Of a stretch of 64,000 bases of DNA, positions 24,701 through 36,862 are shown piece after piece. The stretch is from Phorcus lineatus (lineage: Eukaryota > Mollusca > Gastropoda > Trochida > Trochidae). Position 1 is the first letter of the stretch; every line of letters begins with the position of its first letter. The translations under genes were made by a program, and so were the position numbers. Under the pieces are notes generated by a model that searched no databases, was not told the DNA's origin, and saw only the letters and a program-made list of their open reading frames with translations. The DNA is taken from positions 8,484,764 through 8,548,763 of the forward strand of contig OV121094.1 of the NCBI GenBank assembly GCA_921293015.1, given 5' to 3'.

Positions 24701-26675
24701 GACAAATACTGACCACTAAACTTTGACATTTGGGTAATATGATATGGCAGGATCAACTTAACACGTTTTTTGGTCCATAGTTATTGTAAAGCTCTCAAGG
24801 CTTGTCAATGATTTAGCACTTCTTAGACATTTCAAAACATAAACCCTCAAGTGTCAAAGTGGGTTATACACTAGATAAACAATTGCGGGACACCGTCAAA
24901 GCAGAGAAGCCCCTAGACTTGGTGTTTCTACACAATTACAAATTAATGATATTTTCTTTTTCTAAATATACCACGGAGAACAACTGGACATTAAAATCAA
25001 GAAATTGCACGTTCAATTAGTGAAATTCAGATGTCAGGACTATCATTGGGGTTTCTTCAGAAACTTTTGATGGACATTTTAAGTGATTTCAGAACACTTG
25101 GACTTTGTCATTTCTGATTTCAAAATTGTATTTCTCTATATCTCGTTACCTTCAATGTCGCACAATTAATGATCACTTTTCATTGGGAATAAAGATCGTG
25201 CAATGACTAAAGGTGGTAACAGTTGAAATAAAGCATTTATGCAAAGACCTCTCTGCAACCTCTACCTTTGACAGGTTGCAGCTTAAACTTCCAAACCGTT
25301 TAATTTCCCATAGTCGATAAATACCAAATAAATAAATAATAATACCTCAAAGCAGAAATTTGTTCATCGTGTTTAAAAGTTTTTTACTCAATCTCATTAA
25401 AATAAAATCTAAAATTGCTGTACTACGTTACGCACATTTGAGTAGTGAAGCATTTAGATTTCATTTCAATGAGATTGTGTTTTACTCATTTCATAATACG
25501 TGACCTTGACCTTTAACCTTGAATGTGAACATGTCGAAAAATCTCTGAAAATCTTAGCGGGAAGTCGTATCCAAATCAAAACGTGCAAGCGATGGAGGTT
25601 GAAAGTGTATAAAACTAATACCGACTGGGGCTGCTGATACAAAGTGGTGCCAGACGCAGTCATGTTCATGTGAGTTCGTTTGTTGGTTGACACTCGAGTT
25701 GAGCATATGTGGCCTTAATTAAAAACAATTAACAAATTAATCAACTTTCGAGGGAAAAATAAGAACTTTGTTTTCGAACCCTTACCGACAACATGATTTG
25801 GTGGTAAGTTGTTTAAGGGATTGGTTGATTAAATAGATTATCTTCACCTCAAAGTTCTGCAGGCGTTAGAGTAACAAGTGACAGGTTTATTTGCAGTTTT
25901 GACCTAGTGACCTATATAGCTTAAGCAGCAAAGATTGCGCACAGTCTTTCAAAAGGACAAAATTCGTTTTAAATATAAAGACAAAGCCCTTTTGAGGTTT
26001 GTACGCGTATAAGGTAACAACTGATCACATCAAAATTCCAACGTATAAACAATAAAACAAGGGTTCACACTTCTTGCTATTCATTTAACACGGTTAAGTT
26101 CAAAACTGACTGCGTATTCATACTGTCGGCTCCAACGATTAAAATTTTTTACCTATCTGTTTACCCTGTCCATTTCAAATTGATAATTTTAATGTCTAAA
26201 ATCAAATACAACGAAACATTTAAATCTAAAATACAAATAAGGTACCAACGCGAGTACGACAGTCAAGTCAAAAACTTTTATTTTTTAAACTTGTAACAGT
26301 TTGATATTTTTGCATTTTCCACAGACTTCTGTCATTCTTAACGCCATTCTTTTAAAGAATGGTTGGTTTAAAAGAGGAGCCTTACCTCTAATTTCGATCG
26401 TTTTTCATTAGAAATTCAAAGTTGGTGGTACGATTTTTCGTACCTCAGTTTATCTATCACAGATTGCCTATTTACAATTGGTTGAAATATTTCACCTGTT
26501 ATTCATTGTTATTCACTGCTGTAGTTCCACGTTAACAATTTAACGGTTGTGATTCCTAACTTACACAGGTGGACACATCTAACTGCCAATTAGTCAAAGG
26601 TGGATAGAACAATTTACCTGTCAGGCCGGAGAAACTGAAAATCAGAAGAACACAGGTAATTATCCAAAGCTCCAT
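21760..26675 (-). CDS. GPI-anchored Ly6/uPAR (LU) domain protein B
   Basis: Paralogue of gene A. Minus-strand exons are 26675-26618, 23396-23172 and 22013-21760, in phase, 178 residues. The signal peptide (MELWIITCVLLIFSFSGLT) is nearly identical to that of A. Exon 2 starts DGLFCYQCGSAG and keeps all cysteines. Exon 3 keeps RDC, TTCGY, LCKDNFCN and a hydrophobic tail ending LGTCLVYSLIRL. Differences cluster in loops and in the extreme C-terminus, where reading to the stop differs from A. Because exon 2 ends in C rather than G before the GTGAGT donor, the residue split across intron 2 is Gln here and Glu in A. Intron 2 carries a dead Tc1 remnant and a GAT/AAT microsatellite; intron 1 shares blocks with gene A (25940-26110 vs 16070-16240). 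Surface expression is inferred from the signal and GPI-type tail. Confidence 0.9.
22199..22626 (+). pseudogene. Internally deleted Tc1-type transposase remnant
   Basis: The N-terminus reads MPRLTQAQRDQTIGM, like a Tc1 start. It then jumps to a degraded QHDNARPH-like block (ATATTGCAACACGACAACGC) and, after frame changes, LPDMNPIEHLWDHLDRHLG, the catalytic-E block. The first catalytic Asp region is missing. It is a different Tc1 lineage from 18547-19569 and lies antisense in intron 2 of Ly6 gene B. Confidence 0.75.
22745..22935. repeat. GAT/AAT/GAC trinucleotide microsatellite
   Basis: An impure run of ATG, GAT, GAC and AAT triplets in intron 2 of Ly6 gene B. The homologous place in gene A (13771-13830) has only a short GATGATGATAATAATGAT tract, so the array expanded after the duplication. 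The methionine-rich frame across it is not a gene. Confidence 0.85.
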
Positions 26676-27590
26676 TTCGCGTTCAATCCAGGTACATTGA
26701 ACGCTAATCTCCAGGTGAATTTACCGTTTATTAGTTAGCACCTGTCCTTCCTAGTTACCTGGGACAGGTAACATAGAGTGGCGTAGTTGCCCTGTTGGGG
26801 TGCTGAATCCATAAATCAAACTAAACTTTTATCGGGGAGGGGTCTTTTCGATTATATATAGGTCTTATCTTGCTACTTGAAATTTCCTTCAAGTGTAAAC
26901 AACGTTGTAGTTTACATGATAGGTAAACATATAGTTAATTAAAGGTCTTTAAATTGCCCAAGAATGATACGTAAAAATATAGGTTTTAGTTAGATTAATC
27001 CAATCTGTGATGCCTTATACTCTACCATCAGATTGTATTACCGATATGAGTGAAACATAACTAATGTCATATATATCGTAATGTGCATAGGTACATAAAT
27101 AACGTTCCATAACCATTGTCCTTAGACGAGTCCACCTTGTTTTTTTTATATTTCTACTTACGTAAAGTAAATTGCTCTTTGAAGATTTTACTCCACCAAA
27201 ACAATGACAAACAGAATTAATTTCATATAACGACTTATTTAACAAGTGTATTTTTACAGACACCAACCAACACCTGCAAATAAATGTTTTGTCAGTAAGA
27301 CTGATTTGCTTTTCTTGCGTTCGGTGTTACGTATGCCTCTTGTTTGTTTATCTTCACATCGATAAACCATTCCTATGTTGACGACGTAAAATTGCTTTGT
27401 GGTCATCTCAGTCCTTAAGGCCAGATACAATAGAAAATGATCGCAAAAAAGAGCCCTGTTCTCCATAACTCATCCAGTATTTCATTTAATAATCAAAATG
27501 AAAGGCATTTTCCCACGCATGGCTTATTTTTACATCAGCCCGAATGACTTGCTTTAAGATAGGCCTTGCCGCATTTCCCTAACTTTTCTG
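26676..27590. other. 5' flank of Ly6 gene B and intergenic DNA
   Basis: About 80 bases upstream of the ATG are shared with gene A. No TATA box or exon was recognised. From about 27510 the sequence belongs to the interspersed repeat also seen at 44440-44690. Confidence 0.4.
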
Positions 27591-28190
27591 TGCTTGTCAT
27601 CTAGACTATTTAAAATCGACCGTGTTCCGAGGAATAAAGGTTTCAAAATATTGACTCTACCGAGATTCGAACTCTATCTGTCTAGGCTATCCTCTCCACA
27701 ACGGTCTAACCGCAGCCTACTGTAGCGCACGTTCTTACGTAAACGCAGCTAACCAATCACAATGCGTGCGGCAAAACCATTCGGTATCAGTAGCTAGGGG
27801 CAAGTAACTCCCATTAACCATTCGTTAACCTTGATCGCCGCTATCCTTATTTTAAACGCGACGATGTGATTGGTTTGCTAATGACTAGGCTTTGTCTGCG
27901 CTAAACTGGTGTAAGCACGTGCGAGCAGTGAGGCTGCCTTCAGACCGTTGTGGAGAGGTAATTTCTAAAAAAAACTTATATTCCTCGGAACACGGTCGAT
28001 TTTAATCAGACTGCTTGTCATCTAGGCTGCTGTGACGAATCGCGATAGTCAAATCAGAAATTGTATGAGAATTGCACCTTTTCGCCGAAGAGGGCGCTGC
28101 ACTCGACACACGAATTATGACTGGTCGGAAGCAAGGTGTAAATTAGCCAGTGATAGGCACTGTTGCCCTTTCAAACCATGCGGTGGAAGA
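27510..28190. repeat. Interspersed repeat interrupted by a palindromic insertion
   Basis: Segments 27510-27604 and 28012-28190 together match 44440-44690. Shared phrases include CCCACGCATGGCT, GGCCTTGCCGCA, CTTTTCTGTGCTTGTC, TATGAGAATT, TTTTCGCCGAAGAGG/TTTTCACCGAAGAGG and AATTAGCCAGTGATAG. The 44.4-kb copy is uninterrupted, so it shows the empty site. Family unknown. Confidence 0.7.
27605..28011. mobile_element. Palindromic tRNA-SINE-like element with 14-bp TSD
   Basis: The 407-bp insertion is bounded by the direct repeat TGCTTGTCATCTAG at 27591-27604 and 28012-28025. Its ends are inverted repeats (AAAATCGACCGTGTTCCGAG and its complement), and the arms pair onward through CCTCTCCACAACGGTCT. 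On the minus strand the left arm holds a tRNA-like promoter: an A-box-like GGCTGCGGTTAGACCG near 27702-27717 and B-box GTTCGAATCTC at 27672-27662. The right arm repeats the A-box side but lacks the B box. It may be two SINE heads joined head to head, or a foldback element that captured one. Confidence 0.7.
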
Positions 28191-28484
28191 TGAAGTATGA
28201 AAGGTTGAAAACTTACACGTCACATAAATAGGACCTGGAAGTGTTCTATTATAGTCAAGTCAGTCACCAAGTGTACAACTCATACTTTTCAGAGATGAAA
28301 GCAAGTTTACACAAAATTCCAGTAAGTTAACCTTACTTTCTAAGGAAGAAGTATCAAATTGGTTATAATCTAGGGCCACTTTAGCATCAAAGTCAGAGTT
28401 GTACAATTTAAAGTCAGAAATCTTAGACTCTTCAGTTTTCGAAGATACTTTTACATTTCAGCCTCCTATGCAGACTGGTTTGGG

Positions 28485-28797
28485 TGAGGTGAGGTGAGTT
28501 GGTGTTTAACGCCGCTTTCAAGATTATTTCACTTATATCGCGGCTGCTAGTATTATTGCAGGGAGAAAGCCCGCAACACTATAGTGGCTATGCATTGCGG
28601 TGAAACCTGCGAGCATCGGCTGGAACTAGCAAACCATGGGTAGTACTGCGCTGAATTTCAGTGTAGCATTGCACCCAAACCTGCGTGTAGAACAGTTCTC
28701 TACTGCAGACAAAGTTGCCGAGCCCCTGGCGGGATTCGAACTACGGACCTCCTGATCCGAAGCCGAACGCGCTAACCACTGCGCTATCCCGCCCCCT
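28485..28797 (-). mobile_element. tRNA-derived SINE, full length, 13-bp TSD
   Basis: The 13-bp duplication AGACTGGTTTGGG flanks the element at 28472-28484 and 28798-28810. On the minus strand the head is tRNA-like: A box TAGCGCAGTGGTTAGCGCG and B box GTTCGAATCCC. A body and a 3' domain (AAGCGGCGTTAAACACC) follow, and the tail is a (CTCAC)n run. The 3' domain resembles the widespread SINE domain called Nin-DC. Related copies are at 48418-48715 and 41574-41798. Confidence 0.92.
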
Positions 28798-31700
28798 AGA
28801 CTGGTTTGGGAGGTTTTTTTTTATATTTTAGGAAAATAACATCAACGCCAATATTTGATAGGGGGTTTTAAAATTTTAAATCCCCTTAATGAATGGTACT
28901 TTCCCACAAAATACCTTTATAGTACAGCATATATAGTAATTTTACAGGGAAAACATAATTGACATTCTTCGACAATTGCGATTAAACACTCAACCTGAGG
29001 TTACGTGACAATATAGGAGCTCAGTAAATTCTGTTGGCAATAATTCAACTTCCTCTTTTCAGAAATCCATCGCAAATATATCAAACTATAGAAGTGTACT
29101 AGAGGCAATGCTTTCTGTCCTAAAGTGTCTAGAATATTCCTGAAGTTTTCAGAGATTTATTTATTCTTATTTCGTTTTAACATTTAATGTCCATTTTCTA
29201 GTCCAACTTTTTATAGAGTCTGATGCCATGCCTTTTCCATTGAACCATGTGTATTTGAACCGCGATCCTATTTTCTGATCCTTCGTGCTATGTACTGTGT
29301 GTGAATGTGATGTGATTAAACGGCTGTCAACCGAATAAATCCGAATAGTGCTTTCTATTCAAGACACTTTCCCAACCAGGAAGTCACGTGTAGGCTAAAT
29401 AGGACTTACAAAAAGTTTATTGTTGTCGGTGAACTTTTGGAGGGCAGATTATCGCCAGATTGTCTTACAAAAGGTAACTACAACTTGAAACTCATGTTTA
29501 TCTACCCGGACTGGGACAATTAGCCCTGGGACGTTCACCACCTTAGCCTTAAAGCCAGACTACCTCAACATTAGATATGAAACTCAAGGTTATATTCCTT
29601 AGCCATAATGTGAGACTGCCTTAACATTAGATAGGAGACTCATCGTTATCTGCCAGCCTAATAAGTCAGACAAGTCACTTGCCCAGCAACTAATTAGCCC
29701 CGGTTGATAATAATGAGTTTCATTTCTATTACGGCTGCAGTCTCGCTTTAAGTTTTTCCCTGCAGCCTTATCCAGGGCTTCAGGAGAATGAGGCATCGCT
29801 TCAACAATTCCACACAACAAACTTGATTTTAGAACAAACTTTTTAATAACACTTGATGACAAGCCTAGCAATACATCAATTAGGAAACATAACAAGAAAA
29901 GGCACATTATCTGGAAATACAACATGAACGTTACTCGGTGGTACAATACTAAACTCATGATACAAAATGAAACATTTTTGTCTTTTGATTTCTTTTGTCT
30001 AAGCATTAAAATGTCACTTGATATTAAAAACTGATGTATAAGCAAATAATGTTATCTAACCTTGAAACTGCAGACACATTTTATTCAGAATTAACATTCA
30101 CAGAATACAATTTCAATTCCTATGGCTGCTTGCCCTAATAATACAGCATGCCAGCAAGCCCATGTAAGCAGCTCCTACAAAGGTTTCTAAAGGTATGAAT
30201 CACACACTAAATTAATGCTGAATAAAAGAATTTTGGTAACTTGTACATTATCATAAAGTCAAAAATGATTAATGTTTTAAAAAAAGATCAATCCAATTCA
30301 CTTCTAAATTTTTTCCTAAATGATATTTAGTTTGAAATTCCTTTTTCTAGCCCAAAAAACCCATAGAATATCTTGTATTGCAGAGAAGTGTGGATCTTTA
30401 CTGGACAAAAAATAAGATACCCGTTTTATTTCTGTTACTGGCTTTGGAAAGTATTCTTAAAGTAATTAACATAGATATCAAGATCCATTTCATTATTTTC
30501 AGGAAATCTGTAAATAATCAAACAGAAACTAATCAAGAGTCATAAAAGTTTCTTTTAAGGATTATTCATTGGTAGACAGTGACGGTTTTTTGGGGATATT
30601 GCAGTTGAAAATGCTTATCTTCAGACAAAGAATTCTGGAGCCCCTGACTATATTCATTAGTCTTCTGCATCAAGATTCTACAGTTAACTGAATTGTAGCA
30701 CTAGTTCCGAGTAGGCTGAAAATAATGCTGAAAAAAGGTCACTACACTATCTGTAACTATGGCAGTACCTCTATTGCTAAACATGTCATTGTACAAGTCA
30801 ATTGAGATACATCTTTAGTGAAACTTCACTGAGGCCAATTCAAATACAAAGACCTGAAGAAAACTAAGACAAAGTACAAAGCAATGCTTTTAAAATGATA
30901 GCATGATCATCATATATATAATTCTTAAAGGGATACTCCAAATTATTTTTAAATATAAAACCAGGAAAGGAATTTGAGCACACTGTGAACGATTAAACTT
31001 TGGCTCTTTCCACCATTTTAGTCCTTTTAAAGCTTGTTAAATAAAAACATTGCATTCTTTAAAGTGGCAATAGCAAGTTGTTTTTTTAAAAATAATTTTC
31101 TCAGATAAACATTAGTCAATGCCAAATGTATAATTTTCAAAGGGGTAAAATATCTCTTTTTACAACCTAATCATTGTAGAGAAATTGATGAAGTTTAAAA
31201 CAAAAACTACTTGTAGCCATTTTTGTGTGAACACCATTAACTCATTTAAGGAGGAAATGGATTCACATAGCTAAACAATGATTTTAGTACCTTAGTTTTA
31301 AAACTACTTTTCAAACATTATATAACAAGCCCTTGCAATTGAAATTATTTTCGTGAGATCACTTTATTTATCCAAAAAAACCTGGCTGCTGTCCCTTTAA
31401 AACCCTGTGAAAATTACTTACTTTATCTTATTTGATGATCAATCTGAAACCTATCTGGACTTTAAGATCCTGATTAATTCACACAATGCCATGAAATGAC
31501 CTCAATGAAATTCCATCATAACTATGGATCTAATCTTTTTGAACAATTCCATTTGAACACATTGGTGGGATTATGAATCAGTTTACAACTAGCTATCAAA
31601 CTACTGACTACATTGAAAACAATGTTTGGGCAAGTCACTACATACTACAACAACATTTGAGTAGAAATCTACCTACAAGCAGCACTGTTTGAGATCATAT

Positions 31701-31999
31701 TTGTATAATAGTAAACAGTTAAAAGCACCTCTAATTGATTCCTACAAAATTATTCTTTCACAGTGATGTCAATAAGTCACATCACCTTTCAAACTTTTCA
31801 GTTTTCTACCATGTATTATGGCGACACCTTGGGCTGGAAATCTCAACTTAAATATGTATTTATGATCCAACTTAAGAAATGGTGAGAAGCGAGGGAGGAA
31901 GGGAGATGGCAATACAGTTCCCTAGTGAACATTTTGGCGTATTCTGAACTGATCAGTCTATTAAAAATGGTAAAAGTAGCCCAATAACATTTTTAAGGT

Positions 32000-32203
32000 G
32001 CCTTAAAGCCAAAAAGTGGTGAAATTCCCAAAGGTTGGGAAAGACACCTTTGACAATGGGCCATTTTTAGGGTTTTTAACTTTTTATGGAATTTTGAATT
32101 GGAGTCGTCCTTTGAAGCAATGTACATTTCTAAATCTAATCAGCCACTCTTCCATTCAATGTGAAAAGTGGCCCATGGCCCCTACCTTTCCCAATCCCTG
32201 AAT
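32000..32203 (+). repeat. Short interspersed repeat (GGGAAAGGTAGGGGCC family)
   Basis: The end CCCATGGCCCCTACCTTTCC is found in reverse complement at 54720-54760 (GGGAAAGACAGGAGCCATGG) and 55638-55660. The start GACAATGGGCCATTTT recurs inverted at 54857-54872. The copy length is about 200 bp. The two TCF19-intron copies are in the opposite orientation. Confidence 0.65.
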
Positions 32204-33341
32204 CTCTGCAGGAACATTGAGAGACGGAGGCAGAGAAGAGTGAGATTAACTGATGAAGGCTCAGGAAGAGCAAGAACAAGAATGTTCTAATGAATAAAGC
32301 TGCTGAGTCCACTGTGGCTTCACAAGCTCCTTCTCCCTCCTCCTCACCTTACATGATCTCGGGACCTAAGTGTCTTCACTTGAAAACTGGTGTGAATGTA
32401 TGAGATTGATTTAGCCTAGATCAAAATACGACCAGTAACATGGGAGAATAGTAGAAGATGGAGCCATGGAAGTCATTGGAACTTTTAGTTCAGGTCGTTT
32501 CATCCAGTTCTCTGGATACAAAATCAGCCTCTTGGATTTCAGCAAGTTTTACCAGGGATATTGAAGTACAATGGAAACTATTATCATTGGAATAAAAATC
32601 AGTTATTCACATTAGGTAAGAATCTATGAGACAATTAAAAAGCCTAGGTATCTTCAAGTACAAATTGGTAAAGAGATTGCAAATGGTAGCAAGTCTTACC
32701 TAAAGCAATAAGGATTTAACGTTTACAAGCTTTGTGGATCACCAATAATCTGCAATTCTTGGTAATGAAAGATCTTATCAGAGGTAACATTACTATGTAA
32801 GAGTTTTAAAAATTTTGATTTCATATTTGATTTCAATTGAAGTTGTTGAAATAAAATAGTATTTTCATGATGTAATATCTAGTCATGTATTCACAATGAA
32901 CCATGTTTGAACAAGAATCCAGTACATAAAACGCCTAAAAAATAATTTTCTCATCTACTGTCTTTCAGCATATTAAGTGTATATCAGCACAGGGTGGTTA
33001 AACTGACCAATTTTGCAGCAGAATTTGATGTTCAGCATATTATCTGATAACATATATGCTATTACAATTATTTCAATCCTCAATGCTTAAATTTACATAT
33101 AACTAGACAACTCAAACACAGAAATGAAACATTTCTACCTCAATGGTTAAAGAAGACCAAAATGGAAGGTTTTTAAAAACTGAAATGACAAAATTAATGC
33201 AAGGTTTACACTGCAGCAGTTGTTTGGAAGAATAATCTTATAAGCAGTTTATCAAGGTACATTGGAATCTCACTTAATGAATAATATATCAAAGCATTTA
33301 CTTGTCTGCAATTAAACTTCGACAGACAGCCATACTTACGA

Positions 33342-33991
33342 CATTCTTTACCCACAGAGGCTACTCAAGTAATTTCATCTCACCATAAAGGGGCAGTAGC
33401 TTTTATTTTTTAAAAATATTTCATTCATTGTCCTCAATAAATATTACATTCCTCATTCAACATGTCCTCAAACAATTTAATTACAAGATGGTCAAACATG
33501 TGAGAGTTAGTTGTAGAGGAAACTATCAAGAATTAAGAAAAACTGTTGATGGCAACTTAAGTGTCAACACCTTTAAATCATTTACGACCGGGAAATGCAC
33601 TCGCATAGCTTATCTAAACAAAACCTTCATTTTAGAACTGCCACTTCTGATCAAAAAACATTTTTTTGCAATTGGACATATTTATTTTTGTTTTCTATCC
33701 CTTTGAGTGACACACTGAGTTTGATGGATGTGGAGTCACATTTGCTCAACATTGTGACTAGAAAAGTAATATCTGAATTCTAATCCGTTTGGTTAAGTTG
33801 CAATGCAAATGCATAAGGTCATGATTTTGCTTGTGACAAAACACATTTCTTCAAAGAATATTTGATTGAATAGATATATGAACATTATCAATTATGCAAA
33901 TAATTTTTGGGGATTTATAAAGAATAGAGAAATATCGCTTTTTACAGAATTTGTGTGAAAGGAGTTGAGTAGACTCTGTGGGGAAAGAACG
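33342..33991. mobile_element. TIR element related to the MULE-like MITEs
   Basis: The left end CATTCTTTACCCACAGAGGC and the right end GGGGAAAGAACG (with TTGAGTAGACTCTGTG) are inverted copies. They recall the CCCACAGAGG core of the elements at 5932 and 9052. The interior (650 bp) is unrelated and no 9-bp duplication survives, so it is older or a different subfamily. Confidence 0.6.
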
Positions 33992-35157
33992 TAAAAAAAA
34001 TGTATCTAAAATTATACAATATTTCAAATTTACACAGATTTTACCAAAAAGTAAAGATACAAAATAAAACAATATTTTCACAAAACATGGGACCTTTTAC
34101 GCAATTTATACTTGCACATATGACAAAATCTAACAACATAAAAAAAATCTGTTGATTCAGCAATATAGAAAGGGTTTGGTTTTCAGGATATTTCATATTC
34201 TCTCTGAAGCCTAAATGTCGATTTCGCTAATAAATCCAAATTCTCTCATTCTTAAAATATGGGCAAAAATTGTGGCATTGAAAAAGAAATATAGTCATGT
34301 TAGTTGCTCTTATTACAGCAGGTTAACAAGAAATACAGTGATTACTCTATTAATTCAACCAAAGAATTTATTTTTTTGAATTCTGAAAATTTTCGTTCAC
34401 TTGGTCCTATGTTCAAAATTACATTTGAAAGCTTTAACTTTTGCAATTATCTAATTTCATAGATTATCACACATATTACAGTTTTATATTAGATCACCTA
34501 ATAAACTTTTGTGTAGAAATGACATTCTCACTGAAAGGGTTTTAGAATTCATCATAGTGACGTCCATGAATAATTTCGATTTAATAAGAGATATTTCACC
34601 CTCGAACTTGATACTTTGAAATTATTTCACAATTTTTAGCAAAATGTTCAATGGATTTAAGACCATGGTCCAATTATTAGAACATCAACAATGAACTTTT
34701 GACATGTGATTGAAATATCTTACTCTATAAGAGTCATATCATTTACTAGTCAAATTATCTGAGACGTTGAATTAATGGAGAAATTATTGTATTTAAGAAT
34801 TTCAAAAGGAAGAAATTCACTTTCAACATAAACAAACTGTTAATAAGTATTGTTATGCCCACTTAGGGTCCAGTCAAATTAATCAAAATATAACTCATAA
34901 TCATCTAGTGCTTTCTACCCTTTGTTATTATATGAGCAAGTGAGTCATATGGATTTTTTTAAGAATTTTATTTCATCCCATGGCACAATTTCAAGTAAAA
35001 TTGTAATTTTTCTCCCATTTTATTCCATTTTAATCACAAAAATATAATCCCCCCTAAATGGCCTAATTCCCTTGAGACAGTCATTTAACTTCCCCATAAA
35101 ATGTAAGTAATTCTAGCACATTGCATTAATTTGCCAAGTATTTAAAACAGGTTTGAG

Positions 35158-35214
35158 TGAGTGAGTAAGTTATTGTTTAACGCCGCTTAGGCAATATTTC
35201 AGCCATTAGCGGCG
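35158..35214 (+). mobile_element. Solo 57-bp stem-loop (SINE 3' domain) insertion, copy 1
   Basis: Exactly 57 bases lie between perfect 15-bp direct repeats TAAAACAGGTTTGAG at 35143-35157 and 35215-35229. The insert is a GAGT-rich tail, then TTAACGCCGCT, a loop containing GGC-AATATTTCA-GCC, and closing AGCGGCG. CGCCGCT pairs perfectly with AGCGGCG. There is no tRNA head or SINE body. Confidence 0.85.
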
Positions 35215-35973
35215 TAAAACAGGTTTGAGGCCACTTGTCGTAAGTAGTGAGCACTAGATGAAATTGATTACTTTCATCAAGAAATACAGAAATACTACAA
35301 AGTGTCACTCACAACAATAAGCACACTTCATAAACAGCACCAGAAAATAACAATTCTTGTATTTTGCAATACAATGTGAAAATCAAGTAGATAACAGCCA
35401 GTAAACATGGTGACAAAATATGCATGATCAGCGAAAATGAAATGTGGTTTCTAATGTGGTGATCAACCATGTTCAATGACAAAATCAAGGTTTGTGCTGT
35501 AAAATATTCACTCAACACTTGCCTTTCAATATAAATTCAGTTGTAAAGTTCAGGTGGGAAAATAGAAGGATATCTGTAAGGTGATGTTTGAGTTGTCTCC
35601 CTTTAACTGGAAATGAGTATTGATCTTAAATATGGCCCATTCGGTAGGTACCTTTTCGAAAAGATGTCTCCCTCTAATTGGAAATGCTTTCAATAAATAA
35701 ACAGAAAAAATAATACCTTTTGCCTTAGAATTTTGTAAAAGGACATTACCTGTAATAAATTAATTATGATAAAGAATAATATGAGGGCGAAAAGTTCAAA
35801 ATGGATATTGCTGTTGACACAACTTCCTCTAAACTGGCTAATTCAAATCTTGTTGCATTCCATGACATTTCTGTTTAAGAACTTGATAGTCCATTTATTA
35901 GGAATCTTAGGATGATTGCAACATTCAAAGTGGTTACAGCACTCAAACCATGAATTATGGTGCTCAGCATGGA

Positions 35974-36206
35974 CTGGAGCTGTGACGATATATAATAGTA
36001 TTGAACATCTTAAAACTTAATCTGGTGATATATGTATCATGATTTGTCTCATTTTGCCTTAAAATCAAGGTGTTCGTCAAAAGTTGTTCTTCCTTTTCAT
36101 CAAAAATCCCTGAATATGGTGTATCGTGACATATATAGAATCATATTGTTAGGAGATATTGTGATACGTAGTGTATCGTGAAATATCTGCATCGTCACAC
36201 CTCTAG
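35974..36206. mobile_element. Short hAT-like MITE
   Basis: Termini CTGGAGCTGTGACGAT and ATCGTCACACCTCTAG are inverted, 233 bp apart, enclosing ATCGTGA/TCACGAT-rich sequence. Ends of the (G)AGGTGTGACGAT type are common on hAT-derived MITEs. No clear 8-bp duplication. Confidence 0.5.
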
Positions 36207-36847
36207 TTTGGACAACACAGGTTCTGTCTTGTGGGGGATGTTGGGTTAAACCAGGGTCCAAAAATAAACATACCTAGAACAAACTCACAACATACAAGAA
36301 ATAACACACTATTCAAGGGTTTAGACACTGAGCAATCTCATTAAAATATGTTGAACATAGAACATTGCTGTAAAAGATCCTAATGATGCTTAGCAGGGTC
36401 TTGTCTTGTTACCTAGTTTGTGACCTTGTTTGGGACCTTTCACCTTCCATAATTCCTTTTAATAACAGATCCTGGTTAGGTATCAATCACCTCCAAGATT
36501 TCCTAGCTGGAGTGAAGTCGCTGAAGTCGTATGCAGGTGGTGAAGAGTTGAGTCTGACTTCAATGAGATTGCTCACATGCACTGTTAAAAGTTGATGCTA
36601 ACACCGAGACATTAATACAATCACAGAACTGTGATAAAATACATAATCACTTAAGTAGAAATGGAAATGTATGTAGACATGGATCATATCACAAATAAAA
36701 GGTAAAGTATTAGAAAAATATATTTCGAGAGTGACCTCCCTTGTTTCCATGACGATATGTTCAATTGTTAATGAACAATTTTAATATGACAATTCCTGAT
36801 AATTTGGGGAATTCTCAGACAATTCTCTCCATGCAAGGGAAATTATT

Positions 36848-36862
36848 GGGGGGGGGGGGGGG
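36848..36862 (+). repeat. Poly-G run of 15
   Basis: Fifteen consecutive G residues in AT-rich DNA. The run could form a quadruplex and is prone to sequencing error. Confidence 0.9.

Noticed and set aside
29599..30045. 148-codon minus-strand open frame
   Set aside because: The composition looks like translated AT-rich noncoding DNA, with no signal, domain or splice context that persists.
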